Source of the DNA: Pseudomonas furukawaii
GTDB taxonomy: Bacteria > Pseudomonadota > Gammaproteobacteria > Pseudomonadales > Pseudomonadaceae
NCBI RefSeq assembly: GCF_002355475.1
Contig: NZ_AP014862.1
Span: 4,402,001-4,466,000 of the forward strand
Length of the DNA: 64,000 nt
Reading direction: 5' to 3'
Shown here one piece after another: positions 1 through 8,371 of this stretch; positions within the stretch are counted from its first letter, which is position 1, and each line of letters opens with the position of its first letter. Under the pieces are notes generated by a model. The model was not told where the DNA came from and did not search any database. It saw only the letters and a program-made list of their open reading frames with translations. The position numbers were made by a program, and so were the translations under genes.

Positions 1-42
1 CGAAAGAAGAAGCCCCGAGACGCGGCGGCGCGACTCGGGGCT
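1..42 (-). terminator. Intrinsic terminator downstream of flgL
   Basis: On the minus strand a 9-bp GC-rich stem (AGCCCCGAG / CTCGGGGCT) is followed by TTCTTCTTTC. It lies 22 nt past the flgL stop and probably ends the flgF-to-flgL transcript. Confidence 0.75.
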
Positions 43-63
43 CCGGTGGACAGGGGGGGTGGA

Positions 64-1314
64 TCAGCCCAGCTTGTTGAACAGACTCAGCCCGGCGATC
101 TTCACGTAGCTCTGCTGGGACGCCTCCAGGATGATCGACTGGAACGACAGCCGCGACAGCGCCTCGGCGTAGTCCAGTTCGCGCAGTTCGGCCTGCACGG
201 ACTGGTTCACCAGGGTCACGTCCTCGTTGTCGGTGAGGGTGGACTCGATGACGTTCAGGCGCGCGCCGATGTCGCCGCGCACCGAGTCCACGACCGTCAT
301 GCCGTTGTCCAGGTTGGCCAGCGCCTCGGCCACGGAATCGCGCACCTGGAGGTTGCCCGCCGGCGTGTCCGGCGCGTTTTCCAGCGCCATGCGCAGGTTG
401 GCGATGGTGTCGAGGATGCCCTGCTTCTGCTGGCTGGCCTGGGGGGTCACCTCGATGGTCTCGCCGCCCACGGGCAAGCCATCGAACTTGATGTGCATGC
501 CACGGAACACCACTTCATCGGCGGTGCCGTCGTCCGTATCCACCGAGCCGCTACCGAGCACGGGGGTGGTGGTGCCCAGTTCGAAGATTTCGTAGCTGCC
601 GGCATCGGGGTTGCCGAAGACGATCTCGATGCCGGCATCGGGGAACGGCGGGCTGCCGGTGAAGGACACCTCGTCCTGCACCAGGGGCGCCGACGGACTC
701 AGGGTGGAGCCGGCCGGGCTGTTGGTCAGGGCGCTGTCGAGGCGCCCGGCGTTGATCACGTTCTCGAAGATGCGCTTGCCGTTGTCGCTGATGGGCACCT
801 GCAGGGAGCTGGCGATCTGCAGCTTGCGCTGGCCTTCGTCGCCCTCGTAGCTGTAGCTGCCGTCGGCGTTGCGCACGAAGGGCTGGGTCTTGCCCTGGAA
901 GCCGGAAAAGATGTACTCGCCCCGGGCGTTGCGGGTGTTCATCAGGCTCAGCAGCTCGTCTTCGCGCTCCTTGAGCTCGGCGGCGATGGACTTGCGGTCG
1001 GCGGCGCTGAGGGCGCCGTTGCCGGCCTCCCCCGCCAGCTCGCGAACACGCTGGAGCACGGTGTTCACCGAATTCAGCGTCACCTCTTCCTGGTTCAGGC
1101 TGTTCTTCGCCGCGGTGAGGTTGGCGCTGTACTGCTCCAGCACGCCCTGCTGCTGATCCAGTTGCAGGAGGCGAACCGAGGCCACCGGGTCGTCGGCCGG
1201 CGTGAGGATGCGGTTGCCGGTGCTGATCTGTTCCTGGGTGCGGGTGACATTGGAGTAGTTCCGCTGCAGGCCCGCGACGCCGTTGTTGTATTGCTGGAGG
1301 GTGGAAATGCGCAT
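64..1314 (-). CDS. flgL: Flagellar hook-associated protein 3 (hook-filament junction) FlgL
   Basis: FlgL forms the outer of the two junction layers between hook and flagellin filament and is exported by the flagellar type III apparatus. The 416-aa product begins MRISTLQQYNNG and has the flagellin-like coiled-coil N-terminus (about residues 1-140) and C-terminus ending in KIAGLSLFNKLG. The central region (about 170-330), rich in Gly, Ser and Asp, is the surface-exposed domain. It follows flgK by 11 nt on the same strand and is the last gene of the flgF-L operon, with a terminator just beyond. The length is normal for the family. Confidence 0.96.
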   Translation of the reverse strand: MRISTLQQYNNGVAGLQRNYSNVTRTQEQISTGNRILTPADDPVASVRLLQLDQQQGVLEQYSANLTAAKNSLNQEEVTLNSVNTVLQRVRELAGEAGNGALSAADRKSIAAELKEREDELLSLMNTRNARGEYIFSGFQGKTQPFVRNADGSYSYEGDEGQRKLQIASSLQVPISDNGKRIFENVINAGRLDSALTNSPAGSTLSPSAPLVQDEVSFTGSPPFPDAGIEIVFGNPDAGSYEIFELGTTTPVLGSGSVDTDDGTADEVVFRGMHIKFDGLPVGGETIEVTPQASQQKQGILDTIANLRMALENAPDTPAGNLQVRDSVAEALANLDNGMTVVDSVRGDIGARLNVIESTLTDNEDVTLVNQSVQAELRELDYAEALSRLSFQSIILEASQQSYVKIAGLSLFNKLG

Positions 1315-1325
1315 GGCGGGCTCCG

Positions 1326-3377
1326 TCAGCGGAAGGTGCTCATCAAGGTATCGAACAGGCTGCGCGCAACTTGAATCACTTGCGACGAGGCGTTGTAGTA
1401 CTGCTCGAACTTGATCAGGTTGGCCGCCTCTTCGTCCAGGCTCACGGCCGACAGCGAATCCCGGTTGTCGGTGGCCTGCTTGAGGATCGCGGTACTGGCC
1501 TCGCTGTCCACCCGCGCCTGGGCGGTCAGGGTGCCGACGCGCTCCACCAGTTGGCCGTAACCGTCGGAGAAGCTCATGCCGGAGCCGCTGGACAGCGCAT
1601 CCACGGCCACCGTGGCCTTGGACTGCAGGTCCACCAGCTTGAGGGCGTTGCGGTTGTCGGAGACGCCGCTGGTGCTGACCGCCAGGCTGAAGCTGTCGCC
1701 GGTTTCCGCGCGACCGCTGAAGCTCTGGGTGATCTGGTACTCCTGGGTGGTCGCCGGGGTGCCGGTGGTCACCGAGACGGTGTAGCTGAGCTCGTTGGTC
1801 TGCCCCGGATTCACGCTGAGGTTGCCGGAGGTCGGCTGGGTGATGGTCACGCCGGCGGGCAGGCCGGAGAACGACAGGGTCCCGGGCGTGCCGGCCGTGT
1901 AGTTCAGGGTGATGGACGAGATCGCCGCCAGGTGCTCCTGGCTCATGGGTTGCAGCACGTTGTCGATGCTGGGCTGGCCGATGCTGCCGGTGCCCTTGTT
2001 CTGGACGTTGGCTTCCGAATGCAGGGGCGAGGCGAATGCCAGCTGGTCGGCCTGGTCCAACACCGCCGCGATGTCCTTGGACGCCGAGCGGGTCGGCTGC
2101 AGCAGGAAGCGGTCGCCGGTGGTCGGCGCAGGCGTCCCCAGGCTGATCTGGAACCCCTGGCTGCGGCCGTCGCCGTCGGTGATGCTGAGGGTGCCGGACG
2201 GCGTGCTGTCGGTGACCACCATCTGCTGGTTGTCGCTCAGGCGGCGCACCTTGTAGGGCGGCGTCGCGCTGGCGTCGTAGTCCATCTGGTAGTCGCTGGT
2301 GCCGAGCAGGCTGGTATCGGTGATGTTCATCGCCGGCTGGGCATTGCTGTTGCCCGAGAACGCCTTGACCCGCAGGGCCGCCAGGGCGGGGTCGTTGAAG
2401 TCGCCGAAGAGCGCGGCCCCCACCTGCCCTTTCAGGTCCAGGCCCTGGCCGAGCTGGGTGTTGACCTGGTCGCTCACCGCCAGCGCCAGGCGCCCCAGGG
2501 AATTCATGGCCGAATCCAGCGTCTCGCTGCGATAGCGAATCAGGCCGCCCAGCTCGCCGCCGCTGAGCAGCGTGGTGACGCCCTGGCGTGAATCGCCGCT
2601 GACGAACTCGATCTCGAAACGGCTGGGATCGCCCTTGCCGGGCACGGCTTCCAGGCGGTTGGCGGAGCTGCCCACCACCAGGGGCTGGCCGGTGCCGACG
2701 AAGATGCTCTGGGTGCCATCGCTCTGCGGCACCACACTGACGCCGACATAGGTGGAAAGCTGGCGGATCGCCTCCTCCCGCGCATCCAGGAGGTCGTTGG
2801 GTGTCTGGCCATTGGCGGCGGCCACGGCGATGGAATCGTTCAGGCTGGCGATGGAGCCGGCCAGGCGGTTCACCTGGTCGCTGACCGCGGACAGCTGCTT
2901 GTTCAGCGAGTCGTTCTGCGCGGACAGTCGGTCGTGGATGGTGTTGAAACGCCGGGCCAGGCCATCCGCCTCAGACAACACCAGGTCCCGCGCCGGAATG
3001 TTGGCGGGGTCCTCGGCGGCCGTCTGCAGGGCGGCGAAGAAGCTCTTCAGCGACGGCGTGACGCCGGTGGTGGTGCCGGAGAGCAGCGAGTCCAACTGGT
3101 CGATCTGGCTCTTGTAGGCTCCCACGTCGCTGGAGAGCGAGGTGGTGTTGCGCAGCTGGGTGGTGAGGAATTCGCTGTAGCTGCGACGGATGTCCGTCAG
3201 CGCCACACCGCTGCCGATGTAGCCCGAGCCGGAGAACTGCGGCAGGGTCGTCGCCTGGGTCGCGCTCTGCCGGGAGAAGCCGGGTGTGTTGACGTTGGCG
3301 ATGTTGTGGCCGGTGATGGTGAGCTGCGATTGGCTCACGCGCAGCCCGGACAGGCCAATGTTCAGCAAGTCAGCCAT
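1326..3377 (-). CDS. flgK: Flagellar hook-associated protein 1 FlgK
   Basis: FlgK is the inner junction protein between hook and filament. The 683-aa protein starts MADLLNIGLSGLRVSQSQ and carries the rod/hook signature (GHNIANVNTPGFSRQ) near residues 23-37. The C-terminal helix (about 640-683, ending ARSLFDTLMSTFR) matches the flagellar basal-body C-terminal motif. The middle 500 residues form the variable outer domain. It sits 10 nt after flgJ and 11 nt before flgL, so the three are almost certainly co-transcribed. Confidence 0.96.
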   Translation of the reverse strand: MADLLNIGLSGLRVSQSQLTITGHNIANVNTPGFSRQSATQATTLPQFSGSGYIGSGVALTDIRRSYSEFLTTQLRNTTSLSSDVGAYKSQIDQLDSLLSGTTTGVTPSLKSFFAALQTAAEDPANIPARDLVLSEADGLARRFNTIHDRLSAQNDSLNKQLSAVSDQVNRLAGSIASLNDSIAVAAANGQTPNDLLDAREEAIRQLSTYVGVSVVPQSDGTQSIFVGTGQPLVVGSSANRLEAVPGKGDPSRFEIEFVSGDSRQGVTTLLSGGELGGLIRYRSETLDSAMNSLGRLALAVSDQVNTQLGQGLDLKGQVGAALFGDFNDPALAALRVKAFSGNSNAQPAMNITDTSLLGTSDYQMDYDASATPPYKVRRLSDNQQMVVTDSTPSGTLSITDGDGRSQGFQISLGTPAPTTGDRFLLQPTRSASKDIAAVLDQADQLAFASPLHSEANVQNKGTGSIGQPSIDNVLQPMSQEHLAAISSITLNYTAGTPGTLSFSGLPAGVTITQPTSGNLSVNPGQTNELSYTVSVTTGTPATTQEYQITQSFSGRAETGDSFSLAVSTSGVSDNRNALKLVDLQSKATVAVDALSSGSGMSFSDGYGQLVERVGTLTAQARVDSEASTAILKQATDNRDSLSAVSLDEEAANLIKFEQYYNASSQVIQVARSLFDTLMSTFR

Positions 3378-3387
3378 GACTCATGCC

Positions 3388-4551
3388 TCATATCCTGGTA
3401 GTGGTGCCGCCGACTGCCGCGACGGTCTGGTACGTCTGCATGCCACGGGCGATCTGGGTGATCTTGCGGGCGTACTGGGGGTCGGTGGCGTAGCCCGCCT
3501 TCTGCAGTTCGCGGACGAACTGTTCAGGCTTGTCGGCGACATCCAGGGCGTTGTCGTAGCGGTTGTTGTTCTCGAGGAAGCTCACGTAGTCGTGGAAGCT
3601 CTGCTCGAAGGAGTCGTAGGCACGGAAGGACGCCGCTTCCTTCACCGGCCTACCGGCCTTGTACTCGGTGGTCATCACCCGCGCCGACTCGCCATCCCAG
3701 GCCCTGTGGGCCTTGATGCCGAACAGGTTGTGGCTGCTGCTGCCGTCGCCCTGGCGGATGATGGACTTGCCCCAGCCAGTCTCCAGCGCGGCCTGGGCCA
3801 CCAGGTAGCGGGGGTCGACGCCGATGCGCTCGGCGGCCTTCTCGGCCATGGGCAGCAGGGTCTGGATGAACTCATCGCGAGAGGCGAAGACGCGCTTGCC
3901 GGCAGCCCGGGTGGTATCGGCTCCCACCACCGGCTGGCGCTCCGGCGCGGGGTAGCTGCGGGTCGTCGACCAGTCCTTGGCGGCCAGGGCCGCGCCGGCC
4001 TGCTCTTCGACCGATGGCGCGACGCCGCTCACCTGGCGGTCGGCGAGACGACCGGGCAGCGACAGGCGACGCTGGTTGATGAGCCTGGAGTCGTCGCGGA
4101 CCGGCTCGGCGGCCTCGGCCGCCTTCGCCACCGGCTTGCCGCCGTCCACCGGCCAACTGGCCTGGGCCCCGGACTGCACCTGGGCGAAGGGGTTGGGCCG
4201 CTCGGCATGGCCGGTCTTCGACAGCTGCCGGGTCAGCACATCCGCCAGCCCAAGGCCACGGCCCTGCTTGGAGAGGGTCACGGCCAGCTGCTGGTCATGC
4301 ATCTCCTGGTAGGTCTTGGTCTCGTTGCTGTTGAGGTAGTTGCCCTCGGCGAAGGCCTCGCCGGCCTGGCGCATGGACTTCATCATCTCGTTGAGGAACA
4401 GCGACTCGAATTCCTGGGCCACCTTGCGGATGTTGCCTTCGCTGTCGCGGTCCTTGCCCACCTTGAGCTGGCTCAGGCGGTTGAGGTCGGTGTAGGCGCC
4501 GCTGTCCAGCTTGGAGCCGGCGGCCAGGCCTGCGGAGAGTCTCGAATTCAT
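3388..4551 (-). CDS. flgJ: Flagellar rod assembly protein / peptidoglycan hydrolase FlgJ
   Basis: FlgJ caps the growing rod and opens the peptidoglycan so that the rod can pass. The 387-aa protein has the N-terminal scaffolding domain (about residues 1-110, with KVAQEFESLFLNEMMKSMR), a Pro/Ala-rich linker, and a C-terminal glucosaminidase domain (about 228-380). That domain contains the catalytic Glu in AALETGWGKS and the HNLFGIKA motif. Two-domain FlgJ is the form expected in gamma-proteobacteria. It lies 9 nt downstream of flgI and upstream of flgK in the same operon. Confidence 0.95.
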   Translation of the reverse strand: MNSRLSAGLAAGSKLDSGAYTDLNRLSQLKVGKDRDSEGNIRKVAQEFESLFLNEMMKSMRQAGEAFAEGNYLNSNETKTYQEMHDQQLAVTLSKQGRGLGLADVLTRQLSKTGHAERPNPFAQVQSGAQASWPVDGGKPVAKAAEAAEPVRDDSRLINQRRLSLPGRLADRQVSGVAPSVEEQAGAALAAKDWSTTRSYPAPERQPVVGADTTRAAGKRVFASRDEFIQTLLPMAEKAAERIGVDPRYLVAQAALETGWGKSIIRQGDGSSSHNLFGIKAHRAWDGESARVMTTEYKAGRPVKEAASFRAYDSFEQSFHDYVSFLENNNRYDNALDVADKPEQFVRELQKAGYATDPQYARKITQIARGMQTYQTVAAVGGTTTRI

Positions 4552-4560
4552 GGTCCCTCC

Positions 4561-5661
4561 TCAGATCACGATCAGGTCGGCCTGCAGGGCGCCCGCCTGC
4601 TTCAGCGCTTCGAGGATGGCCATCAGGTCCGAGGGCGCGGCGCCCACCTGGTTCACCGCCCGGACGATCTCGTCCAGCGTGGTGCCGGGACCGAACTTGA
4701 ACATCGGCTTGGCTTCCTGCTCGGCGCTCACCCGGGAACGCGGAACCACTGCGGTTTCGCCACCGGAGAAGGCGCCGGGCTGGCTGACGATGGGGTCCTC
4801 GGTGATGGTCACGGTCAGGCTGCCGTGGGTCACCGCGGCCGGCTGCACCTTGACGTTCTGGCCGATGACGATGGTGCCGGTGCGGGAGTTGATGATGACC
4901 TTGGCCACGGCCTGGCCCGCCTCGATCTCCAGGTTCTCGATCACCGAGAGGTAATCCACCCGCTGGTTGGGGTCCAGGGGCGCGCTGACCCGCACCGAGC
5001 CGCCGTCCACGGCCTGGGCGACGCCCGGGCCCAGCAGCCCGTTGAGCTTGTCGACGATGTTCTTGGCGGTGGTGAAGTCGGGACGGTTGAGGTTCAGGGT
5101 GAGGAAGTTGCCCTGGTCGAAACCACTGGGCACCGGACGCTCGACGGTGGCGCCGGAGGGAATGCGGCCGGAAGACGGGACGTTGACGGTGATCTTCGAG
5201 CCGTCGCTGCCTTCGGCGTCGAAGCCGCCCACCACCAGGTTGCCCTGGGCGATGGCGTAGACGTTGCCGTCGATCCCCTTCAGCGGGGTCATCAGCAGGC
5301 TGCCACCGCGCAGGCTCTTGGCGTTGCCGATGGAGGAAATGGTCACATCGATCGCCTGCCCCGGCTTGGCGAAGGGCGGCAGGTCGGCGTGGATGGAAAC
5401 CGCCGCGACGTTCTTCAGCTGCACGTTGCCGGAATTGGCCGGCACCTTGATGCCGAACTGCGCCAGCATGTTGTTGAAGGTCTGCAGGGTGAAGGGCGTC
5501 TGGGTGGTCTGGTCGCCGGTGCCGTTGAGCCCCACCACCAGGCCGTAGCCGATCAGCTGGTTGCTTCGCACGCCCTGGATGCTGGCCAGGTCCTTCAGGC
5601 GCTCGGCCTGGGCGCCGCCAGCGGCGAGCAGCAGGCAGAGGGCGGTGATCAAGCGCTTCAT
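4561..5661 (-). CDS. flgI: Flagellar P-ring protein FlgI
   Basis: FlgI polymerises in the periplasm into the P-ring, the peptidoglycan bushing around the rod. The product has a Sec signal peptide ([19 protein letters not shown]) and then [21 protein letters not shown], the conserved start of the mature protein, and ends in ADLIVI. I chose the ATG at 5661 (366 aa) because GAGG lies 6 nt upstream. An in-frame ATG at 5673, overlapping the flgH stop as ATGA, would add four residues and has no visible Shine-Dalgarno. Export to the periplasm is by Sec, unlike the type III-exported axial proteins around it. Confidence 0.95.
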   Translation of the reverse strand: MKRLITALCLLLAAGGAQAERLKDLASIQGVRSNQLIGYGLVVGLNGTGDQTTQTPFTLQTFNNMLAQFGIKVPANSGNVQLKNVAAVSIHADLPPFAKPGQAIDVTISSIGNAKSLRGGSLLMTPLKGIDGNVYAIAQGNLVVGGFDAEGSDGSKITVNVPSSGRIPSGATVERPVPSGFDQGNFLTLNLNRPDFTTAKNIVDKLNGLLGPGVAQAVDGGSVRVSAPLDPNQRVDYLSVIENLEIEAGQAVAKVIINSRTGTIVIGQNVKVQPAAVTHGSLTVTITEDPIVSQPGAFSGGETAVVPRSRVSAEQEAKPMFKFGPGTTLDEIVRAVNQVGAAPSDLMAILEALKQAGALQADLIVI

Positions 5662-5672
5662 GGTCGGCCTCA

Positions 5673-6386
5673 TCAGAACGGGAACATCGGGCTCAGGAAG
5701 AAGCGATCGAACCAGCCGGGCTGGCTGGCATCGGCGAAGGCACCGGTACCCGAGTAGGTGATGCGCGCATCCGCCACGCGGGTCGAGGACACGGTGTTGT
5801 CGGTGCTGATGTCATCGGCCCGGACCATGCCGGTGATGCGCACCAGCTCGTCACCGGTGTTCAGGGTCAGCCATTTTTCGCCGCGCACGGCGAGGATGCC
5901 GTTGGGCAGGACCTCGGCCACGGTGACGGTGACCGAACCGGACAGACTGTTGCTCTGCCCGGCCTGGGCGTCGCCCTGGGCATCGCGGGACGCACCGTAC
6001 TCGGCATCCAGGGACAGGCGCGCCGCGTCCAGCGGGTTGAGGCCGCCATTGGGGTTGTTCACCGAGACGCCGCCGCCGAACAGGGAGGTCAGGCCGACGC
6101 TGGTGTTGCTGTCCTTCTGGATCTGCGAGCGGGCGTTCTTGCTGGCCTGGGTCCGTTCGTTGAGGGTGATGGTGATGATGTCGCCCACGCGGTAGGCCTT
6201 GCGGTCGTCGTAGAGGTTGGTCTCGAACCCGGCCTGGTAGATGGCGCCATTGTTCTGCGCCGCCGGCAGCGGGGTACGCGGCAGCACCGGCGCATAGTAG
6301 GGGTCGTTGGGTCGCGGAGCCGGCTGGACACAGCCCTGGACCAGGGTGATGCCGAGCAGCGGGACAAGAAAGATCAGCCGGTTCAT
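5673..6386 (-). CDS. flgH: Flagellar L-ring lipoprotein FlgH
   Basis: FlgH forms the outer-membrane L-ring. The 237-aa precursor has a lipoprotein signal with lipobox VQGC (Cys19), so it is lipidated and sorted to the outer membrane. The mature part holds [19 protein letters not shown] and [14 protein letters not shown], both typical of FlgH, and ends in the usual short aromatic tail (FFLSPMFPF). It is directly upstream of flgI, overlapping its alternative start, and directly downstream of flgG, matching the order of ring assembly. Confidence 0.96.
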   Translation of the reverse strand: MNRLIFLVPLLGITLVQGCVQPAPRPNDPYYAPVLPRTPLPAAQNNGAIYQAGFETNLYDDRKAYRVGDIITITLNERTQASKNARSQIQKDSNTSVGLTSLFGGGVSVNNPNGGLNPLDAARLSLDAEYGASRDAQGDAQAGQSNSLSGSVTVTVAEVLPNGILAVRGEKWLTLNTGDELVRITGMVRADDISTDNTVSSTRVADARITYSGTGAFADASQPGWFDRFFLSPMFPF

Positions 6387-6404
6387 GGCGACTACCTCAG
6401 GGCG

Positions 6405-7190
6405 TTACAGGTTCTGCGTGACGAAGGCGAGCATCTGGTCGGAGGTGGAGATCACCTTGGAATTCATCTCGTAGGCGCGCTGGGTGGTGATCATGTTCAC
6501 CAGCTCCTCCACCACGCTGACGTTGGAGTTCTCCAGGGTGTTCTGCAGCACGACGCCCAGGCCGTTGAGGCCGGGGGTTCCCACCTGGGGCGCGCCACTG
6601 GAGGCGGTCTCCAGGAACAGGTTGTTGCCGATGGCCTGCAGGCCCGCCGGGTTGACGAAGTCCGAGGTCTGGATGTTGCCGACCACCTGCGCCGCCGGGT
6701 TGCCGACGGTGGTGATCGAGACGGTGCCGTCCTCGCCCACGGTGAAGGTCTGCACGTCGGTGGGCAGCACGATCGCAGGCTCCAGGGCGAAGCCCTGGGA
6801 GGTGACGATCTGGCCGTCGGAGTTGAGGTGGAAGCTGCCGTCGCGGGTATAGCCGACGGTGCCGTCGGGCATCAGGATCTGGAAGAAACCCCGGCCGTTC
6901 ACCGCCATGTCCAGCGGCTGCTCGGTGGTCTGCAGGCTGCCCTGGGTGAAGATCTTCTGGGTGCCGGCGATGCGCACACCGGTGCCCAGCTGCAGGCCGG
7001 TGGGCAGCTCGCTGTCCTGGCTGGTCTGGCCGCCGGGCTGGCGACGGATCTGGTACAGGAGGTCCTCGAACTCGGCGCGGTCGCGTTTGAAGCCCGTGGT
7101 CGACACGTTCGCCAGGTTGTTGGAAATGGTGGTCATGTTCATGTCCTGGGCGGACAGGCCGGTCTTGCTGACCCAGAGTGCCGGAAGCAT
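6405..7190 (-). CDS. flgG: Flagellar distal rod protein FlgG
   Basis: FlgG builds the distal rod. Starting at the ATG at 7190 (MLPALWVSKTGLSAQD) gives 261 aa, the usual FlgG length. The open frame continues nine residues further upstream, but that stretch holds the ribosome-binding region (GAGAAG) and no FlgG homology. The N-terminal rod motif is TISNNLANVSTTGFKRDRAEFEDL, and the C-terminal helix contains VEELVNMITTQRAYEMNSK, the basal-body C-terminal signature shared by axial proteins. It follows flgF and precedes flgH. Confidence 0.95.
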   Translation of the reverse strand: MLPALWVSKTGLSAQDMNMTTISNNLANVSTTGFKRDRAEFEDLLYQIRRQPGGQTSQDSELPTGLQLGTGVRIAGTQKIFTQGSLQTTEQPLDMAVNGRGFFQILMPDGTVGYTRDGSFHLNSDGQIVTSQGFALEPAIVLPTDVQTFTVGEDGTVSITTVGNPAAQVVGNIQTSDFVNPAGLQAIGNNLFLETASSGAPQVGTPGLNGLGVVLQNTLENSNVSVVEELVNMITTQRAYEMNSKVISTSDQMLAFVTQNL

Positions 7191-7235
7191 CGTCTTCTCC
7201 TCGGGCGCCGGAAACATGGCGCCGCGTGCTGGTGA

Positions 7236-7979
7236 TTAGCTGAATTGCAAGACCCGCGCCATCGCCGAGGCATTGTCCTCGGCGGTACGCATCATCTTCA
7301 CGGAAAGCTCGAACTGCCGGGACAGGGAGAGGATCGCGGTCATCTCCTCCACGGCGTTGACGTTGCTCGCCTCGAGGAACCCGGAGGTCACCTTGACGGC
7401 GGCGTCGGCCTGCACCAGCTGCTGCGGGTCCTTCACCCGGATCAGGCCGTCGGCGCCTTTCTCCAGTTGCCGGGGGTCGGGATTGACCAGCTTGATGCGG
7501 TCCACCTCGGCCACCACGTTGGGGGCCTCGCCCAGAGCGCGGATGCTGATGGTGCCATCCTGGCCGATCTCGACCTTCTCTTCCGGCGGAATGGCGATGG
7601 GCCCGGCATTGCCGATCACCGGCAACCCGTTGCCGGTGCGCAACTGGCCCAGGGCATCGATCTGCAGGCTGGCGGTGCGCACATAGGCTTCGCCGCCATC
7701 GGGCGCCTGGACGGCGATCCAGCCCTGTCCGTCGATCGCCACGTCCAGGTCGCGGCCGGTCTCCTGCAGGGCGCCGGGGGTGAAGTCGGTACCCGGGCGC
7801 TCGGTCATGGCATAGACCCGCGACGGAAAGCTGTCGCCGAACACCGGCATGGACCGCGCCTGCTCGAAGTCGCGACGGAATCCGCTGGTGGAGATGTTGG
7901 CCAGGTTATTGGCGTGAGCCCGCTGGGCCAGGCTGTTCTGGCTGGCTCCGCTCATCGCGACGTACAGCATCTTGTCCAT
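7236..7979 (-). CDS. flgF: Flagellar proximal rod protein FlgF
   Basis: FlgF is a minor proximal rod subunit. The 247-aa protein opens MDKMLYVAMSGASQNSLAQ and has the axial-family NLANISTSGFRRDFEQ segment near residue 27 and the C-terminal VNAVEEMTAILSLSRQFE helix. It is the first gene of the second flagellar transcription unit: a sigma-54 promoter lies about 50 nt upstream and a terminator separates it from flgE. Confidence 0.95.
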   Translation of the reverse strand: MDKMLYVAMSGASQNSLAQRAHANNLANISTSGFRRDFEQARSMPVFGDSFPSRVYAMTERPGTDFTPGALQETGRDLDVAIDGQGWIAVQAPDGGEAYVRTASLQIDALGQLRTGNGLPVIGNAGPIAIPPEEKVEIGQDGTISIRALGEAPNVVAEVDRIKLVNPDPRQLEKGADGLIRVKDPQQLVQADAAVKVTSGFLEASNVNAVEEMTAILSLSRQFELSVKMMRTAEDNASAMARVLQFS

Positions 7980-8029
7980 GAATCTCTCCGAGTGGGCCTT
8001 GACGCCCCTTGACGCGTTGCAGGCTACTC

Positions 8030-8045
8030 AGCAAGCGCCGTGCCA
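8030..8045 (-). promoter_or_regulatory. Sigma-54 (-24/-12) promoter for flgFGHIJKL
   Basis: Read on the minus strand the 16 bases are TGGCAC-GGCGC-TTGCT, a perfect match to the RpoN consensus (TGGCAC, 5-nt gap, TTGCW). It is about 50 nt before the flgF ATG. In Pseudomonas, class II/III flagellar promoters of this type are activated by the enhancer-binding proteins FleQ or FleR. Confidence 0.88.
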
Positions 8046-8087
8046 ACCCCGAGATTCATCCGCAAGACATTGAAATTAAAGGATTTT

Positions 8088-8119
8088 CAAGAAAAAACAA
8101 AGGCCCTCTGCAGGGCCTT
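8088..8119 (-). terminator. Intrinsic terminator between flgE and flgF
   Basis: Minus-strand hairpin AGGCCCT-GCAG-AGGGCCT followed by TTGTTTTTTCTTG. It sits between the end of flgE and the flgF promoter, so flgBCDE and flgF-L are separate transcripts. Confidence 0.8.
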
Positions 8120-8285
8120 GTCAAAGCGCTGGCGGCGAGGGGATGCCGCCAGCGGCAAGGGAATTTGCCGCTCGGGCTCCACAGGCGACTCCGGAGCCCG
8201 CACCCTACCCAGCTGCTTAGCGATTGAAATCGCTCCTGCAGGCAGATGCGGATGAGCTCGCGAGCTAGAGCCAGGCCAGGCGGAA

Positions 8286-8337
8286 GTGGCCCGAGGAAGC
8301 GGAGTTTACGACTGTAAATGAGCATTCCTCGGGTCAC
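8286..8337. repeat. 52-nt symmetric hairpin element in the flgE-flgF gap
   Basis: Two 24-nt arms flank a GACT loop: GTGGCCCGAGGAA ... TTTAC pairs with GTAAA ... TTCCTCGGGTCAC, interrupted by a short central internal loop. The flgE-flgF gap is 392 nt and holds no convincing gene. Besides the sigma-54 promoter and terminator it contains this element and a second inverted repeat around 8148-8196 (GGGCTCC / GGAGCCC). Confidence 0.6.
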
Positions 8338-8371
8338 TTGCAACGACGCATGGCCGACGCGCAGCCGCTCA

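Noticed and set aside
3286-5757. 823-codon plus-strand open frame opposite flgJ and flgI
   Set aside because: It mirrors two certain flagellar genes and has the biased composition of a shadow frame.
8056-8343. 95-codon minus-strand open frame between flgE and flgF
   Set aside because: It spans the terminator and the hairpin element, has no ribosome site and no family resemblance.
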